Below, piece by piece: positions 43,601 to 51,376 of a stretch of 64,000 nucleotides of DNA (positions are counted from its first letter, which is position 1; the number at the start of each line of letters is the position of its first letter). The position numbers and the translations under genes were made by a program. Under the pieces are notes generated by a model. That model was not told the DNA's origin and did not search any database. It saw only the letters and a list, made by a program, of their open reading frames with translations. Source of the stretch: Candidatus Thiodiazotropha sp. (ex Epidulcina cf. delphinae) (GTDB lineage Bacteria > Pseudomonadota > Gammaproteobacteria > Chromatiales > Chromatiaceae); NCBI GenBank assembly GCA_025656455.1, contig JAHXHS010000023.1:1-64000 (forward strand), given 5' to 3'.

Positions 43601-46600
43601 AACTGTCGTTGCGGACATTACCCAGTGGATCGGTAACCTGAGTCAGGTTGCCTTGGGTGTCGTAGACATTCGAGGTGACGTTGCCATTCTTATCCGTGGA
43701 TGTCAGCAACTGATTACGAGCATTGTAACTACGCGTGATCGTGTTACCCAGCGCATCGGTTTCAGTCAACGGATTGTCATTGACATCAAAGGTTTTCGAG
43801 ACCGTATTGCCCAGTGCGTCGGTCTTGGACAGCTCGTTGCCCCGCTCGTCGCGGGCATACGAAGTGGTGTTGCCCAGCGCGTCGGTCTCTGCGGTGACAT
43901 AGCCATTGTCGTCATAGCCCAACACCGTGACATTACCCAGGCGATCCCGCACAATCTCTTGGCGTCCGACAACGTCATGAGTCATTTCGATGCGGTTGCC
44001 ATCGGCATCCTCGGTGGCAATCAATTGGCCTTCGTCATTGTAGATATTTCGCGCCGGAGTGATGCCCCTGGGGTCGATATATTCCGTCAGGCCATGGCTG
44101 CGATTGTAACGATGTTGTGTCACCTCGCCGACCTGGTTGGTCACCGAGGCGAGATCGCCATTGACGTTATAGGCGTAGTCGATGACGTTGCCGTTGGGGT
44201 CGGTAATGCGGGTGATCCTACCCTGCCCGTCACGTGCAAAGGTCACGCTCTTGCCCGAGGAGTGGACGATGCCATTGGAGGAGTAGGTCAGGGTGTTGCC
44301 GTTGGGATCGGTGACGGTACGGATACCGAAGTTCTGATCCAGCGCGTAGACATAACCCTCCGCCGTGGTCAGTGTGTAGCGGCTGGGATCATAAGTATCA
44401 AAAAACCCTGGATCAAGCAGTGTGCCACCGCTGTACCAAAGCTGTCCGACATCCTCGACCACTAATGTGGAAGTGGTGCCGGCGCGTGCGGTGAAGACGG
44501 GGTCGACGAACTGCAGTGGGATCAGTGTATTGCAGTGCGGTGTGACCCCCATGTCGAACGCTTCCACCTTGCCGTCCGGCAAGGTAACGGTCACTACATG
44601 GGCACCAACCGGGTCCACACAGTAGGAGGGGAAGAAACCGCCGCTGCTGGTCTGGGTCCAATTGAGGCCCAATTTGATGTTCTCTTCAACCTTGACACTC
44701 TGGTAGTCGATGGTCCAGCCGTAGCCGAAATCGAGATCCCTGAAGCGCTTGCGGGTGTCGTAGGTACGGTTGATGGTAATGGGAATACCCGCCACCGGGA
44801 TGGAAAGATCCTCCACGGTGAAGGAGAAATTACCGACCTTCATGTCGCCGGTGACCTGGTACTGGACCACCGTTGAACTCTGCAGTCCATTGACATCGGT
44901 AACGATCAGAGCGACATCATAGATACCATTATCCAATTGAGTGGGATCGAAGGTGCCAAGCACGCCGTCGATGACGGCCGTGGCGCCGAATGCAATCTCG
45001 GTGTATTGGTTGAGATCGGCGGGTGAGACCAGCAGCTTGTACTCCGCCAGATTGGCGTCATTGGCGGTGCCGATGACCTCGACGGGCGCGGTCAGTTCAC
45101 TGTCGGTCGCCGGTGTCGAGATGATGGCCGTGGGTGTGACGGTGTCTGCGGGATCGCGCACACTATAGTAGCTGCGCGCATCCACCGTCTCTCTTGTATC
45201 GGATGCGGTCGCCGTCAGATGATGGGCGCCGATAGCGCTGGCGGGCAGCGTGGCCTGGCCGGCGCCATCCAGGGCAATCGGCGTGCCGTCAACGTCAAGG
45301 GTCAGGCTGGCGGGTTGCAGCCCGCCTTCGCTGATGACAGTCACCGTGGTGGAGCCGCCGAGATCGACGATCTGGGATGAGAGACTGATGAACACATTCA
45401 GCGGCAGGGCATCGCTACCCACTGAGATGGCAAAGCTCTGCTCCACATAGGCTTGCCCATCGTCAACCCTGAGAGTGACTGTGTGGCTTCCTATTTGAGT
45501 GGCGTCCGGGGTCCAATTGATCACGCCACTCACGGAATCGATCGCCATACCTGCCGGTGCAGTAGTGAGGCTATAGCTTAGCGCGTCACCATCTGGATCG
45601 TTCGCCGCCACTGCGTAGGTATATGCACCATTGACAGTTGCCTGTGTATTCGGCGTGCTGGTGATGGACGGAATCTGATTGCCCACTGCCGATTCGACGG
45701 TGACAGAGTAGCTCTGGGTCGCCGTGCCACCGTTACTATCATCGACTTGAACGGTAATGGCATGACTTCCCACCTGAGCTGCGCTCGGGGTCCAGGCAAT
45801 GAGTCCACTGGTCCCATCAATGGTCACACCCGCCGGTGCGGTCGTCAGACTGTAGCTCAAGGTATCGCCATCCGCGTCGGTGGCATTCACGTCGTAGCTG
45901 TAGGCAACCCCTTCCGTCGCTGTCGTCACCGGGGTGCTGGTGATGGTTGGGGCTGTGTTCGGGGTCGTACTGACAGTAACCGTGAAGCTTTGGGTTGCAC
46001 TTCCACCATTACCGTCATCGACCTGCACGCTGACCGCCTGGCTACCCAGTTGGGCATTGCTCGGAGTCCAGGCGATAAGTCCACTGGTCCCATCAATGGT
46101 CACACCCGCCGGTGCGGTCGTCAGACTGTAGCTCAAGGTATCGCCATCCGCGTCGGTGGCATTCACGTCGTAGCTGTAGGCAACCCCTTCCGTCGCTGTC
46201 GTCACCGGGGTGCTGGTGATGGTTGGGGCTGTGTTCGGGGTCGTACTGACAGTAACCGTGAAGCTTTGGGTTGCACTTCCACCATTACCGTCATCGACCT
46301 GCACGCTGACCGCCTGGCTACCCAGTTGGGCATTGCTCGGAGTCCAGGCGATAAGTCCACTGGTCCCATCAATGGTCACACCCGCCGGTGCGGTCGTCAG
46401 ACTGTAGCTCAAGGTATCGCCATCCGCGTCGGTGGCATTCACGTCGTAGCTGTAGGCAACCCCTTCCGTCGCTGTCGTCACCGGGGTGCTGGTGATGGTT
46501 GGGGCTGTGTTTGGCGCTGGATCGACAGTAAGCGTGAAATTTTGGCTGGCCGTTCCTCCCCTACCGTCATCAACCTGAACCGATACTGTATGACTGCCCA

Positions 46601-49600
46601 GCTGAGTGTCGGTTGGTGTCCATGCGATGAGGCCGGCGGCGGTATTGATGGTCATGCCTGCCGGCGCTGTCGTCACTGTATAGCTCAGGGTGTCACCATC
46701 CGCATCACTGGCGACAATCTGATATTGATAATTGCCACCTTCAACCACATGGGCTACCGGTGTGCTGGTTATTTGCGGATCACGATTGGTGACCGTGAGG
46801 GTGTACGATTGGTTGACACTCGCACCTGCACTATCGGTGACCGAGATCTCGACAGGATAGGTGGCGGCTGCGTTAGACGGCGGCAGCCACTCGACAAGCC
46901 CGGTGGCGCTGATGGTCATCCCTTGGGGACCTTGCTGTAGCGCGAAGGTGAGTGTGTCACCCACATCGGCATCTTGCGCTGCCACTTGATACTGATAGGC
47001 TGCTTGTGACTGCGCTGTGGTTATTGGTGCCGAGGTAATAGACGGGGCATCGTTTACACCCAGGACGGCGATAGTCAATGTTGCCTCGGAAAACAGGCCA
47101 CCGGTATCAGTGGCACGCACAACAACACTATTGTCGCCAACATGATCGTTCAACGGTAACCAGTTAATTTGACCTGTGGCTGTGTCGATGGCCAATCCGC
47201 TCGGACCGCTCTCTATCGAGTAGCTTATCGTGTCACCGGCATTGCTATCCGTTGCTTCGACAGTTGCTGCATAACCCACGTCTTCCGTAGCCGCAGGCAA
47301 ACTGACGGTGGTGATGACGGGTGCAACATTCAGTTCGCTGACGGTGATTCGATAGGACTGCGTGGTTGAGGCATTACTGCTATCTGACACGATGACAGAT
47401 ACCGCATGAATACCGATTTGATCATGCCTTGGTATCCAGGTAATCAAACCGTTTATAGGTTCAATCACCATATCCTCTGGAAACTGCCCCAGCGCATAGG
47501 TGATCGTATCACCCACATTAGGGTCTATGGCATTTACGTCGTATTGATACGCGACACCTTCAGTAGCCTGGTTATTGGGTGTGGTTATAATCGACGGCGG
47601 TAGATTTTGTTCCGTAACCTCGATGCTAAAGCTTTGGCTTGCAACAGTTCCCGCCAGGTCTGTCACACTGATTTCAACTGGATGCGTACCGATATGTGAA
47701 GCCTGCGGGATCCAGTTTATCTCTCCTGTTTGTGCATTGACGGACATACCGTCAGGTGCAAGGGTCAGTGCAAACGCCAGTTGATCGCCTACGTCGGGGT
47801 CTATCGCTTGTACGGTATACCCATAGACCACATTTTCAGATGCAGTGGTTACCGGAAAACTGGTAATGACCGGCGCTTGGTTTACATTAGTGACGGTTAT
47901 CACAAATGTTTGTTCACTATATGCCGCTTGGCGATCCGATGCCTGTACGGTAATGACATGCTGTCCTACCTGGGCATTGATCGGTGTCCACTCAATCAGA
48001 CCAGTGCCGCCATCAATGGTCATGCCGGTCGGCGCGACAACCAGACCGTAGCTGACCGAATCTCTGGGATTAGGATCAATCGCTTCTGAGTCATAGCTGT
48101 ATGTCACACCCTCTGTTGCTTCTGTAACGGGTGTCGATGTAAAGGCAGGCGGTAGATTTCTTCGGTCTATACGGCGAGCGGTCGGCGTGACGGCAACTTC
48201 ACGGGAACGACATATATCGCGGCCATTGGCTCCACGCTCAGCAACCACATAGTAGTACGTTGTATCCAGCTCTAAGCCCAGATCCAAATAGGTCGAATAA
48301 CGGTTATCCGTCACCGCTATTTCATGGTATGGGCCACCTTCGATTTGACTGCGATAGACGGCATATTGATACACACCGGTGTCAGTCCAGGTCAATTGGA
48401 CTTTAGTGGCCTTTGGACGCGCTGCAAGATCGGGCAGGCAATTACATAAAATATCGGACTGATCCCGAATGCTGACTTGTGATACCGAGATATCCAATAG
48501 ATTGCCCAGGCCGCTGCTGGGAAAGGCATTTACAGTATTGTCAGTAACCCGCAGACGGATTAAATGATCACCTACCCCCAATACCTGCATCTGCGACGTT
48601 ACATCAACCACGGCGCCGTTTGCATCACTGTAGTTCAAGTCATTATTCAAATCCCACGCATAGTCGATGATGGCGTCTTGCGGGCTGCCTAGCTCACTCA
48701 CTCCGTCATCCGGATTGACCGACTGGCCGCCATCCAGACGCCAAGGCGTATTTTGCGGACAGAACAGGTAGGGACCACCGCTAACCGCGGTGGGTTTCAG
48801 CGGTGGGATATTGATATCCACTGTGATTTCGGCTATGTCGACCACTGGCGTGTCGCTATCGTCGATGACTCTTAAGGCAATCGGATACTGCCCTAACTGG
48901 GGAAACGAGGTGGTGACAACAGGGCCGCTGACATCATAGACACCATCGTTGTCAAGATCCCATTCCCAGGAGACGATTTGCCTGTTATCCAACTGATGAA
49001 ACGACTGTGTGCCATCCAACATCACCGACTGCCCAGCTACGGCAGGGTTGGGGGTTGCCTGTGCAACCGCTACCAAATCGCCTATCGGCCGCTGATTCAG
49101 TATTTCGTCTACTTTGATGGTCAGCAGTGCATTGGTGAAAGATTCAGCGTAGTGCCCACCTGAACGCAAAAAACTCAAATCCCAGACTGCACCGCCGTTT
49201 TGAACGGCCAGTTCCACATAGTGCGCGACCGTTGATCCACTACCGGTGGTGGCAGTTGCCCCTTCACAGGTGCTAAAACCTCCGCTACCGTCTGCGATAT
49301 AACCGCTCCCAGTACTATCCATACCTAAGGCCGGACTGCCATCGCCGCACTGAATACGCGCATTTACCACTGCATTCAGCAATGCATTGTTATCTTCAAG
49401 TTTGGCTAGAATTGTTTGAAAAGTGATGGCGCTATTGGTGTTATCACGGTCTTCGTCCGTCGCTAAAATAATATTGACGGCAGCACCATTCCGACGGGGA
49501 TATTGCTCAAGGGCATACTCAATAGCTCGCCAGCCATCTTCGGTGCCCCCTGAGGTCCTTAGGCCGCCGCTCGATGCCACAAAGGCTTGGTCGTCCCCCA

Positions 49601-49886
49601 ACAATTCACCGTCGAGCAAGAGACTTCGCGGGCGGTATGTATATCCCACAAGACCATATTGGTTCGCTTGTGATTCGTTCCCGATACCGTAGGCCAGGAG
49701 GTCTTGTTCCAGAAGGGGAATCACCTCGGCAACCCAACGTTGCTCGCCACTCATGGAACCGGATTCATCGATGACCACGATCACATCCGCTGCCACTGGA
49801 CTGAGCGCCGCCTCGGCCGTTGTTAGCACTGCAAAAGTGGCAAATAGGGCGAACGTGACTTGCTTAAGGTATCTTTTAAACGACAT
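40659..49886 (-). CDS. giant secreted VWA-PKD-cadherin-like-RHS protein with nuclease-like C-terminal toxin
   Basis: 3,075 residues. Signal peptide 1-27; von Willebrand A domain about 34-265 with a full MIDAS (Asp40, Ser42, Ser44, Thr115, Asp144); two PKD-like domains (about 267-470); a fibronectin-III-like domain (about 480-565); ten cadherin-like/He_PIG repeats (about 577-1490), numbers 7-9 nearly identical; an Ig-like stretch; then an RHS/YD-repeat shell from about 1683 to the core boundary ARYMNPENGRFLSTDP and DPSG near 2895. The last 180 residues form the tip: hydrophobic helices, then a PD-(D/E)XK-like nuclease with Glu2980, Asp3004 (IPDW), Asp3014 and Lys3016 (IIDAKLG), and Gln3025. 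The tip probably degrades nucleic acid in a target cell. The N-terminus suggests adhesion. The release route is unknown. Confidence 0.9.
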   Translation of the reverse strand: MSFKRYLKQVTFALFATFAVLTTAEAALSPVAADVIVVIDESGSMSGEQRWVAEVIPLLEQDLLAYGIGNESQANQYGLVGYTYRPRSLLLDGELLGDDQAFVASSGGLRTSGGTEDGWRAIEYALEQYPRRNGAAVNIILATDEDRDNTNSAITFQTILAKLEDNNALLNAVVNARIQCGDGSPALGMDSTGSGYIADGSGGFSTCEGATATTGSGSTVAHYVELAVQNGGAVWDLSFLRSGGHYAESFTNALLTIKVDEILNQRPIGDLVAVAQATPNPAVAGQSVMLDGTQSFHQLDNRQIVSWEWDLDNDGVYDVSGPVVTTSFPQLGQYPIALRVIDDSDTPVVDIAEITVDINIPPLKPTAVSGGPYLFCPQNTPWRLDGGQSVNPDDGVSELGSPQDAIIDYAWDLNNDLNYSDANGAVVDVTSQMQVLGVGDHLIRLRVTDNTVNAFPSSGLGNLLDISVSQVSIRDQSDILCNCLPDLAARPKATKVQLTWTDTGVYQYAVYRSQIEGGPYHEIAVTDNRYSTYLDLGLELDTTYYYVVAERGANGRDICRSREVAVTPTARRIDRRNLPPAFTSTPVTEATEGVTYSYDSEAIDPNPRDSVSYGLVVAPTGMTIDGGTGLIEWTPINAQVGQHVITVQASDRQAAYSEQTFVITVTNVNQAPVITSFPVTTASENVVYGYTVQAIDPDVGDQLAFALTLAPDGMSVNAQTGEINWIPQASHIGTHPVEISVTDLAGTVASQSFSIEVTEQNLPPSIITTPNNQATEGVAYQYDVNAIDPNVGDTITYALGQFPEDMVIEPINGLITWIPRHDQIGIHAVSVIVSDSSNASTTQSYRITVSELNVAPVITTVSLPAATEDVGYAATVEATDSNAGDTISYSIESGPSGLAIDTATGQINWLPLNDHVGDNSVVVRATDTGGLFSEATLTIAVLGVNDAPSITSAPITTAQSQAAYQYQVAAQDADVGDTLTFALQQGPQGMTISATGLVEWLPPSNAAATYPVEISVTDSAGASVNQSYTLTVTNRDPQITSTPVAHVVEGGNYQYQIVASDADGDTLSYTVTTAPAGMTINTAAGLIAWTPTDTQLGSHTVSVQVDDGRGGTASQNFTLTVDPAPNTAPTITSTPVTTATEGVAYSYDVNATDADGDTLSYSLTTAPAGVTIDGTSGLIAWTPSNAQLGSQAVSVQVDDGNGGSATQSFTVTVSTTPNTAPTITSTPVTTATEGVAYSYDVNATDADGDTLSYSLTTAPAGVTIDGTSGLIAWTPSNAQLGSQAVSVQVDDGNGGSATQSFTVTVSTTPNTAPTITSTPVTTATEGVAYSYDVNATDADGDTLSYSLTTAPAGVTIDGTSGLIAWTPSAAQVGSHAITVQVDDSNGGTATQSYSVTVESAVGNQIPSITSTPNTQATVNGAYTYAVAANDPDGDALSYSLTTAPAGMAIDSVSGVINWTPDATQIGSHTVTLRVDDGQAYVEQSFAISVGSDALPLNVFISLSSQIVDLGGSTTVTVISEGGLQPASLTLDVDGTPIALDGAGQATLPASAIGAHHLTATASDTRETVDARSYYSVRDPADTVTPTAIISTPATDSELTAPVEVIGTANDANLAEYKLLVSPADLNQYTEIAFGATAVIDGVLGTFDPTQLDNGIYDVALIVTDVNGLQSSTVVQYQVTGDMKVGNFSFTVEDLSIPVAGIPITINRTYDTRKRFRDLDFGYGWTIDYQSVKVEENIKLGLNWTQTSSGGFFPSYCVDPVGAHVVTVTLPDGKVEAFDMGVTPHCNTLIPLQFVDPVFTARAGTTSTLVVEDVGQLWYSGGTLLDPGFFDTYDPSRYTLTTAEGYVYALDQNFGIRTVTDPNGNTLTYSSNGIVHSSGKSVTFARDGQGRITRITDPNGNVIDYAYNVNGDLASVTNQVGEVTQHRYNRSHGLTEYIDPRGITPARNIYNDEGQLIATEDADGNRIEMTHDVVGRQEIVRDRLGNVTVLGYDDNGYVTAETDALGNTTSYARDERGNELSKTDALGNTVSKTFDVNDNPLTETDALGNTITRSYNARNQLLTSTDKNGNVTSNVYDTQGNLTQVTDPLGNVRNDSFDSAGNLTSMTDEGGHTRAFTYDTSGNKVSETDSLGNVASFQYDANGNQTGDSRTRTDGGAPVTVTTQKVYDAANRLITDVDGEGYSAGTDYNSLGKVSAEIDKNGSRTEFDYDSRGNLIRTRYADGTQSSATYDTEGNKVSETDQAGNTTSYEYDALKHVVRTTYADGSQVSNGYDAVGRLATVTDAHGNITSNEYDAAGQRTRVTDPLGNQTSYTYDANGNQTGVTDANGHTTLYEYDSLNSRIRTIFPDGSQINLSYDTLGRKIAETDQAGVTTQYAYDALGRLILVTDALGGQTSYTYDEFGNKLTQTDAEGRTTSWTYDNVGNVLSRTLSLGQTETFTYDGNGNKLTQTDFNGNTITYSYDSLNRLVLKTYPDASTVAYSYTAMGKIGTVTDTNGITSNGYDARDRLIRVDNPDGSFIAYAYDAMGNRAELTTQVGTTFYTYDALNRLESITDLNGGVTVYSYDAVGNRSSVSYPNGTLTNYSYDSLNRLTSLENLRSDSTVVSSYQYTLGPAGNRIRIVEDTGRTVDYVYDSLYRLISESVTDLINGNSQVDYAYDAVGNRLTKTVDGLVTLNYSYDANDRLLSEGTTSYTYDANGNTLTKNDGSLTTYGYDADNRLVQVQSVTQILGYGYDADGIRRSVSVNGVVTRHLVDKNRDYAQVIEERNAANNLQVAYTYGDDLISQDSGGSTSYYHYDGLGSTRALTDNSELATDTYTYEAFGSLIRSTGTTPNSYLYTGEQFDPNTGFYYLRARYMNPENGRFLSTDPFSGLMHEPITLHKYLYAGLDPLSNTDPSGEFFGGFSFGGFGLSLSIGLRLYASNALFYGAPMLYLVQRVLMRVNVAFLTRLVNLATARFYQSAQSVLINSNRILRLDAGRAFEKLVNPAMRLIGAVRHRPIPGAIPDWIFRGRHIIDAKLGQSVNIGQLRHFVNWTSQRGGNVVYITLTRTPPSIVRRARDIGGARGVVVNFISLTPF
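45802..46511 (-). repeat. 276-bp tandem repeats inside the giant toxin gene
   Basis: A 276-bp unit (92 residues, one cadherin-like repeat) is present about 2.6 times. Copies starting at 45802, 46078 and 46354 are identical as far as I can read until the third diverges at 46511. Identity at silent positions implies recent duplication or gene conversion; other repeats in the same protein are far more diverged. Confidence 0.85.
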
Positions 49887-49948
49887 ATCCTTTCCCTCGA
49901 AGACTACGCTTCGTAGTCCGTTAATCAGTCTTTAAATTTTTTTTGTTT

Positions 49949-50686
49949 TCAGGCGTTTCTTCGATGCTGAAGAAACAAAAGCAGTAGTGGCGCCGCCAAT
50001 AGCAACGGCATGGTGGGCTCGGGTACGCTCGAAACAACATCTACCGTGCCGTTGAAATAGAGCGTATCGAGCGAATCAGCATCCCGGTGGACCAACCCGC
50101 CGATATCCAGACGACTCAATTCAAAAATACCTGTCGCGCTTGCCCCATCGACCAAATCCCCTAGATCAAAACCCAAGGCCAATGAAACGTCATCTTCCAA
50201 TCCTGCCGGGACTGCATTGCTGTTATCGAGAATGCCGGCAAGCACATGATCATATATATCGCCAAACAGGTAGCCGGGTTCATCTATCTCCCAACTATCT
50301 GCCAGGTTATCCCCTGCCCCTGAACCAGTGACTGAGACAACCTCTCCGGACTCATTGAAGAAGGTATTCAATGTTTGATCAATTTCCGCGTCCAAAAACA
50401 CGAAAAACCAGCTATTTTCAAGCAAACCGCCTGTTTCGTTGGTAAACGACCAAGTGACTGTTCCCAGATTCTCAGTGTCCAGGTTGTCTTGAAAACTGAC
50501 CGATAGACCCGCAGCGGAAAAATCATCCTGAAAGTAACCGATATCCGTATATTCCAGTGACGATGCCCCTAAGGTATCTGAATACAAAAAACCACTGTAT
50601 TGTTTTATGTCGATCACAGCGGCTTTTGCTGTAACCGAAATAAGGGATAAGACCGCAAATAATAGACCCCGATTTAGTTTCTTCAT
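49949..50686 (-). CDS. PEP-CTERM-type exported protein
   Basis: 245 residues. A signal peptide (MKKLNRGLLFAVLSLISVTAKA) is followed by a beta-rich mature region and a sorting tail: VPEP, a hydrophobic helix (MPLLLAAPLLLLFLQ) and a basic end (HRRNA), the PEP-CTERM layout recognised by exosortases. The ATG at 50686 begins the signal peptide; an ATG at 50695 would add three residues. It is 62 bp upstream of the giant toxin gene, on the same strand, so the two are probably co-transcribed. No exosortase gene is in the window. Confidence 0.75.
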   Translation of the reverse strand: MKKLNRGLLFAVLSLISVTAKAAVIDIKQYSGFLYSDTLGASSLEYTDIGYFQDDFSAAGLSVSFQDNLDTENLGTVTWSFTNETGGLLENSWFFVFLDAEIDQTLNTFFNESGEVVSVTGSGAGDNLADSWEIDEPGYLFGDIYDHVLAGILDNSNAVPAGLEDDVSLALGFDLGDLVDGASATGIFELSRLDIGGLVHRDADSLDTLYFNGTVDVVSSVPEPTMPLLLAAPLLLLFLQHRRNA

Positions 50687-51102
50687 TGATCGCATTCCGT
50701 ATCTGAATATGAAAAGTCGATTGCGTCTTTTCCAGACAGTCCATCGTGGATGGGAGATGAACTGGTCCGCCGGTATTCCATTTCTCCACTCAGCGCAAGC
50801 CACATCCATGGCAAGTGTGTTGAGAACGTCGCCCGCGTCAGCGGTGTCGATTATGCGTTGGTGATGATTGGCGAAAGAGATGGGATAGGCGCTCGATACG
50901 AGCATTGCGTCGGGGGTGACTGAAAGATAGGGTCCTCACCATGCTTCTCCTTCTAATTACGAAACATCCAAGCAGCGTTCTTGCTGCACCAGTAACACAC
51001 CTGATTGACTCCGAATCTAGGGCAAAAAAGATGCCAAAAAACATCTTTCAATAGAAATCAGGCGGTTATCTCGACCACACCCTGCATCACACTTTGCTTG
51101 TG

Positions 51103-51120
51103 TGTAAAGTATTTCGACAG
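51103..51120 (+). promoter_or_regulatory. 18-bp repeated site A
   Basis: TGTAAAGTATTTCGACAG. It matches site B at 51324-51341 in 15 of 18 positions, same orientation, 221 bp apart. It is likely a binding site of an activator for the PEP-CTERM/toxin operon; the protein is unknown. Confidence 0.4.
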
Positions 51121-51323
51121 GCCTAGGACCTACACCAATTCACTAAGCTCCAGCCACACCTTCTCCCATGCGTCAATCATTACGGCACTTGTTTTGTGAA
51201 TCGCATCACACAAATAATCACCCTGAACCTTTGCCAGTAGCCGGACCACAAGAAAGATAGCTCGATAAGGATTTTAATTACTAAGGGATGTAAACGAGGG
51301 TCTTCCCAATCGAGGGTTGATCC

Positions 51324-51341
51324 TGTAAAAATTTTCGACAG
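51324..51341 (+). promoter_or_regulatory. 18-bp repeated site B
   Basis: TGTAAAAATTTTCGACAG, the partner of site A. It lies 36 bp beyond the stop of the exoribonuclease gene and so is distal to the PEP-CTERM start, in a position suited to an upstream activator. Confidence 0.4.
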
Positions 51342-51376
51342 CGTTCAGTAGATGGATGGGCCGTGTAATAAAGCAT

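Larger units (their letters stand above)
50687..51376. other. 690-bp regulatory-type intergenic region
   Basis: No supported gene. It contains two 18-bp sites of the same type (51103-51120 and 51324-51341) and AT-rich stretches near 51020-51060 and 51265-51340. It most likely carries the control region of the PEP-CTERM/toxin operon. Confidence 0.4.

Noticed and set aside
43554..44465. A 303-codon open frame on the plus strand, opposite the RHS repeats
   Set aside because: Antisense of YD repeats, whose codon periodicity keeps a second frame open.
45802..46511. Regular repeats that might suggest a CRISPR-like array
   Set aside because: The unit is 276 bp without distinct spacers and encodes a protein domain.
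45747..46940. A 397-codon open frame on the plus strand, opposite the giant toxin gene
   Set aside because: It is the antisense of the repeated cadherin-like units; its own repeats follow the 276-bp DNA repeat and it has no family pattern or start signal.
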